NCBI GenBank assembly: GCA_001825565.1
Contig: MHXM01000186.1
Coordinates: 1 to 10,003 of the forward strand
From: Desulfuromonadaceae bacterium GWC2_58_13
Lineage (GTDB): Bacteria > Desulfobacterota > Desulfuromonadia > Desulfuromonadales > Trichloromonadaceae
Reading direction: 5' to 3'
Length of the DNA stretch: 10,003 nucleotides
Below, piece after piece: positions 7,466 to 10,003 of this stretch (its first letter is position 1; each line of letters begins with the position of its first letter). The notes under the pieces are model-generated. The model was not told the DNA's origin, made no database searches, and saw nothing but the letters and a program-made list of their open reading frames with translations. The translations under genes and the position numbers were made by a program.

Positions 7466-7487
7466 CCAACGGTTGCACAACCGTTGG
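7466..7487. repeat. Perfect palindrome (10-bp arms, 2-bp centre)
   Basis: The arms CCAACGGTTG (7466-7475) and CAACCGTTGG (7478-7487) are exact reverse complements around a CA centre. The tiny centre and lack of a following T-run argue against a terminator. Dyad symmetry of this size just upstream of a gene is typical of an operator for a dimeric regulator, here 41 bp before the kinase-like gene. As RNA it could also form a hairpin in the leader. No matching known operator is recognised. Confidence 0.55.
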
Positions 7488-7527
7488 GGCAGTCGATTAA
7501 CCCGTTGCCGATTCGACCGGGGGACGA

Positions 7528-9114
7528 ATGGATGCCGAATCCCTGCATAAAGCCATGCTTAATCTTGAATCCTACCCGGGAGAAACTGGCCCCGTTACCT
7601 TTAAGGAAACCCATATTTCCCGCCTGTATTTTACCGCCGGACATGTTTACAAGGTTAAAAAACGGGTCGATTTCGGTTTTCTCAACTTCACGTCCCTTGA
7701 CCGTCGGCGTTTCTACTGTCAGGAGGAACTGCGTCTGAACCGTCGTTTCTGCCCCGGCACTTACCTGGAAATCGTCGAGGCAAGACGCCAGGGAACCGGC
7801 TGTCGCGTGGGATCCGGACTGGCCGGAGACCTTGTCGATTATGCGGTGCGCATGAAACGTCTACCGCAGGAACGCATGCTCGACGTCCTGATCGAGACCG
7901 ATGCGCCCAACCTCCGCGACGAAATGAAGCGGCTGGGCCGCCACATCGGCAATCTTCACCTGGAATCCGCCCCTCCCCAACACACCAGCGGCCGCACCCA
8001 TGCCGACGTGGTGGCCCTGAACTGGGAAGAAAACCTCAGGCAGACCGCTCCTTTCGTCGGCAGCACCCTGCCGCCCTGCGCCCAAACCCTGGTTGCCGCA
8101 CATGTCGCCAGCTTTATCAGCCAATGCGCCGATCTGCTGCGACAGCGGGAACAGTCGGGATTCGTCATTGACGGACACGGCGACCTGCATGCGGAACATA
8201 TCTGCCTGAGCGATCCGATTTGCATTTACGACTGCATCGAATTCAATGAGCGATTCCGGGTCGGCGACCGGATTGCCGACCTCGCTTTCCTCCTGATGGA
8301 TCTCGAACATCGCAATCGACGGGATCTGGCGGAAAGCCTTCTTAGCAGCTATCTTGAAACGACCGGGCCCGATCCCGGCTGGCCAACGCTGCTGCCATTT
8401 TACAAAATCTACCGGGCCTGGGTGCGCGGTAAAGTCCTCTCTTTTCTGACCCACGACAGCTCGGCCAATCAGACCGAGCGAAAATCGGCAATCCTCGAAG
8501 CCAGGAACTATTTCAGCCTGGCCATCAGCTATCTTTGCCCGCCAGCCCTGATTCTGACCTGTGGCCTGATGGGGGTCGGAAAAACCGCGATTGCCGGAAA
8601 GCTGGCGCAAGTTCTGGGGGCCCCCCTGCTACGTTCGGATGAACTGCGCAAACGACTCTCCGGCATGGACCCGATGGACAGGGACCGCTCGGATTTCGGG
8701 CAGGGGATTTATTCAGCGAACATGAGTGAAAAAACCTACCGAACTCTTCTGGCAAAGGCTGAAGAACTGCTCGTTCGCGGACAAACCGTCATCGTCGACG
8801 CCTCGTTCGCCCTGCGACTAAACCGTGACCAATTCAGACAAACAGCGGTAAAAACCGGAGTCGCTTTTTGTATCATCTGGATGACCTGCGACGAAAAAAC
8901 GATTCAGAATCGACTTCGCCAGCGACAGACCGCCGAAGAGGATGCATCCGACGGTCGACCGGAGCTGCTCGACCGGCAGAGGAACGTCTTTCAGAACCCG
9001 GAGCGGGAACCAAACGTCCTGCAAATCGACACATCCACGGACATTGTTTATAATGTTGAGCTGATTCTGTGCAATCTGGCCGAAAAAATGCCCGGGAACC
9101 TGCCAGATAATTGA
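7528..9114 (+). CDS. Fused APH-like phosphotransferase and P-loop (gluconate-kinase-like) ATPase protein
   Basis: This 528-residue protein joins two kinase-like domains, a known but poorly characterised architecture (COG2187 plus COG0645 type). The N-terminal half resembles aminoglycoside phosphotransferase/protein-kinase folds: VYKVKKRVDFGFLNF with K42-K45, the catalytic-loop HGDLH at 217-221, and D235 in IYDCIEFNERF as the likely metal-binding aspartate. The C-terminal half begins near residue 340 with a Walker A motif GLMGVGKT at 346-353, then LRSDELRKRL and VIVDAS with D424, and a basic lid-like region (RLRQRQ), as in small-molecule kinases. It is probably a soluble cytoplasmic enzyme. 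The substrates of both domains are unknown, and there is no reason to call it an antibiotic resistance gene. The ATG at 7528 follows GGGGGA at rather short spacing. It is transcribed divergently from the lipoprotein genes. Confidence 0.9.
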   Translation: MDAESLHKAMLNLESYPGETGPVTFKETHISRLYFTAGHVYKVKKRVDFGFLNFTSLDRRRFYCQEELRLNRRFCPGTYLEIVEARRQGTGCRVGSGLAGDLVDYAVRMKRLPQERMLDVLIETDAPNLRDEMKRLGRHIGNLHLESAPPQHTSGRTHADVVALNWEENLRQTAPFVGSTLPPCAQTLVAAHVASFISQCADLLRQREQSGFVIDGHGDLHAEHICLSDPICIYDCIEFNERFRVGDRIADLAFLLMDLEHRNRRDLAESLLSSYLETTGPDPGWPTLLPFYKIYRAWVRGKVLSFLTHDSSANQTERKSAILEARNYFSLAISYLCPPALILTCGLMGVGKTAIAGKLAQVLGAPLLRSDELRKRLSGMDPMDRDRSDFGQGIYSANMSEKTYRTLLAKAEELLVRGQTVIVDASFALRLNRDQFRQTAVKTGVAFCIIWMTCDEKTIQNRLRQRQTAEEDASDGRPELLDRQRNVFQNPEREPNVLQIDTSTDIVYNVELILCNLAEKMPGNLPDN

Positions 9115-9145
9115 TGACACGATGAATGATTGAAGGCAGAATACC

Positions 9146-9170
9146 GGGACCGGACCCACCGGCCGGTCTC
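9146..9170. repeat. Short inverted repeat in the gap after the kinase-like gene
   Basis: GGGACCGG (9146-9153) can pair with CCGGTCTC (9163-9170), with one G-U pair and a 9-nt loop. No T-run follows, so it is not a convincing intrinsic terminator. It lies in the 103-bp gap between the kinase-like gene and the small membrane protein gene. Nothing else clear was seen in that gap. Confidence 0.3.
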
Positions 9171-9217
9171 TGGCGTGACACCGGCTTGGAATCAGACTGA
9201 AATTCAAGGATCGGAAC

Positions 9218-9475
9218 GTGTCTCAAGACCCAAACCAATCCAGCCATTTCAAAGAAGCCTGGGTGATCTTCTTCATCCTCGGCATCCTCATGCTCAATTT
9301 TCCATTTATTCATATTTTTAACAAAAACACGACCGTCCTCGGCTTTCCTCTCTTAATCCTCTACTTTTTCATCGGTTGGCCAACGTCCATCCTGTTCATT
9401 TATCTTTTTATCCGCAAAATCGACAGTGCCCCCAAGAATCAATCCGGGCCGGAACAGGGAGATGAGCCGGAATGA
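9218..9475 (+). CDS. Small two-helix membrane protein upstream of SSF sensor (CbrX-like position)
   Basis: This encodes an 85-residue hypothetical inner-membrane protein. It has a short polar N-terminus, a first hydrophobic helix at about 14-34, a second at about 41-65 containing GWP at 53-55, and a charged Pro/Glu-rich tail (ending GDEPE). The start is GTG at 9218, supported by a good Shine-Dalgarno AAGGA seven bases upstream. Its stop TGA overlaps the next gene's ATG in an ATGA junction, so translation of the SSF sensor gene is probably coupled to it. Small two-helix proteins often precede sodium/solute symporter genes, and a small ORF (cbrX) precedes cbrA in Pseudomonas. Similarity to CbrX itself cannot be judged here. 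A role in stabilising or modulating the sensor is inference. Confidence 0.8.
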   Translation: MSQDPNQSSHFKEAWVIFFILGILMLNFPFIHIFNKNTTVLGFPLLILYFFIGWPTSILFIYLFIRKIDSAPKNQSGPEQGDEPE

Positions 9476-10003
9476 TACCTGTCGAAATCATCACCATCAT
9501 CTCTCTGCTTTACTTCGGGTTGCTTTTCGCCGTCGCCTACTATGCCGACATCAAGCGCCAGGAAGGCAAAAGCATTATCTCCAATGCCAACATCTACTCC
9601 CTTTCACTAGCCGTCTACCTGACGTCATGGACCTTCTACGGCAGCGTTGGCCGGGCCGCGACCAACGGTCTCGATTTCCTTCCCGTCTATCTCGGCCCAA
9701 CCCTTATTGCCTTTAGCTGGTGTTTCCTCCTGAGAAAAATGATCAGGATCAGCAAGGAACACAATATCGTCAGCATCGCCGACTTCATTTCCAGCCGGTA
9801 TGGGAAATCACCCCTGCTCGGGGCCATCGTTACAATCTTTGCCGTACTCGGCATCATGCCCTACATCGCCCTGCAGCTGAAAGCCGTTGCCAGCACCTAC
9901 GATCTGCTCGCTGCACCGCAGGCGGCGGTCAGCGACAAAATCCATCAACTCATTCCGGGAATTCCTCCATTCATCGATACCGCTTTTGTCGTCGCCCTGT
10001 TTC
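9472..10003 (+). CDS. Sodium/solute symporter (SSF) domain, probably of a CbrA-like sensor histidine kinase (3' end cut by window)
   Basis: The 177 visible residues are the N-terminal membrane part of an SSF-family protein. Hydrophobic helices lie at about 4-24, 41-61, 68-90, 115-140 and from 168 onward. The sequences YLTSWTFYGSVGRAAT at 49-64, FLPVYLGPTL at 69-78, and NIVSIADFISSRYGKS at 98-113 resemble the SSF input domain of CbrA-type hybrid sensor kinases more than stand-alone transporters such as PutP. CbrA-type proteins couple this domain to PAS, HisKA and HATPase modules and control carbon/nitrogen (in Pseudomonas, histidine) use with an NtrC-type regulator. The kinase part lies beyond the window, so a plain Na+/solute symporter remains possible. 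The ATG at 9472 overlaps the preceding stop as ATGA, with GGGAG upstream. Confidence 0.8.
   Translation, partial: MIPVEIITIISLLYFGLLFAVAYYADIKRQEGKSIISNANIYSLSLAVYLTSWTFYGSVGRAATNGLDFLPVYLGPTLIAFSWCFLLRKMIRISKEHNIVSIADFISSRYGKSPLLGAIVTIFAVLGIMPYIALQLKAVASTYDLLAAPQAAVSDKIHQLIPGIPPFIDTAFVVALF

Larger units (their letters stand above)
7247..7527. other. Divergent intergenic region (281 bp)
   Basis: This gap separates the leftward TPR lipoprotein gene from the rightward kinase-like gene, so it must carry promoters for both directions. It holds two candidate sigma-70 promoters and a perfect palindrome, listed separately. Short open frames within it have no good ribosome binding site and no recognisable sequence, and I do not call them genes. 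Confidence 0.8.

Noticed and set aside
7861..8610. Minus-strand open frame of 249 codons
   Set aside because: It is antisense to the phosphotransferase domain of the kinase-like gene and shows no recognisable motif.
7528..9114. Reading the kinase-like gene as an aminoglycoside resistance gene
   Set aside because: The APH-like fold is shared by many kinases; the fused P-loop domain and overall motifs place it in a different, uncharacterised family.
9171..9187. Possible sigma-54 promoter (TGGC...GCT with GG-N10-GC spacing) before the small membrane protein gene
   Set aside because: The -24 half fits partly but the -12 half has CGGC instead of TTGC, so the match is too weak to call.

Overview
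The window is a chromosomal segment of moderately high GC with dense, ordinary bacterial coding. The protein families suggest a Gram-negative delta-proteobacterium, perhaps Desulfuromonadales-like: outer-membrane-type lipoproteins, a TPR lipoprotein beside a LolA/LolB-fold lipoprotein, a fused phosphotransferase/P-loop kinase, and a sensor kinase with a sodium/solute symporter (SSF) domain. This placement is inferred from family resemblance alone. No tRNA, rRNA, CRISPR array, insertion sequence or phage gene was seen.

Positions 1-7246 hold six genes, all on the minus strand. In transcription order they are a TPR-repeat lipoprotein (7246-5513), a LolA/LolB-like lipoprotein (5476-4676), a family-5 peptide/nickel-type substrate-binding lipoprotein (4584-2974), a DppB-type ABC permease (2893-1919), a CpsB/CapC/YwqE-type PHP phosphatase (1813-1061) and a nucleotide-sugar epimerase, most likely UDP-glucuronate 4-epimerase, cut by the left window edge (1017-1). 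A perfect 19-bp inverted repeat overlaps the stop codon of the second lipoprotein gene and probably terminates or attenuates transcription before the binding-protein gene. A candidate promoter before the phosphatase suggests that the last two genes form a separate exopolysaccharide module.

Positions 7247-7527 are a divergent intergenic region with candidate promoters for both sides and a perfect 10+10 bp palindrome in the leader of the rightward gene.

Positions 7528-10003 read on the plus strand: a two-domain kinase-like protein (7528-9114), a small two-helix membrane protein (9218-9475), and the SSF N-terminal part of what is probably a CbrA-like sensor histidine kinase (from 9472, cut by the right edge). 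The last two overlap by ATGA and are probably translationally coupled.

The themes are cell-envelope lipoproteins, peptide-type import, surface-polysaccharide synthesis and nutrient sensing. No new multi-gene system is evident. The points worth a second look are the ABC importer without its second permease and ATPases, the stop-codon hairpin, the leader palindrome, and the small membrane protein coupled to the sensor.
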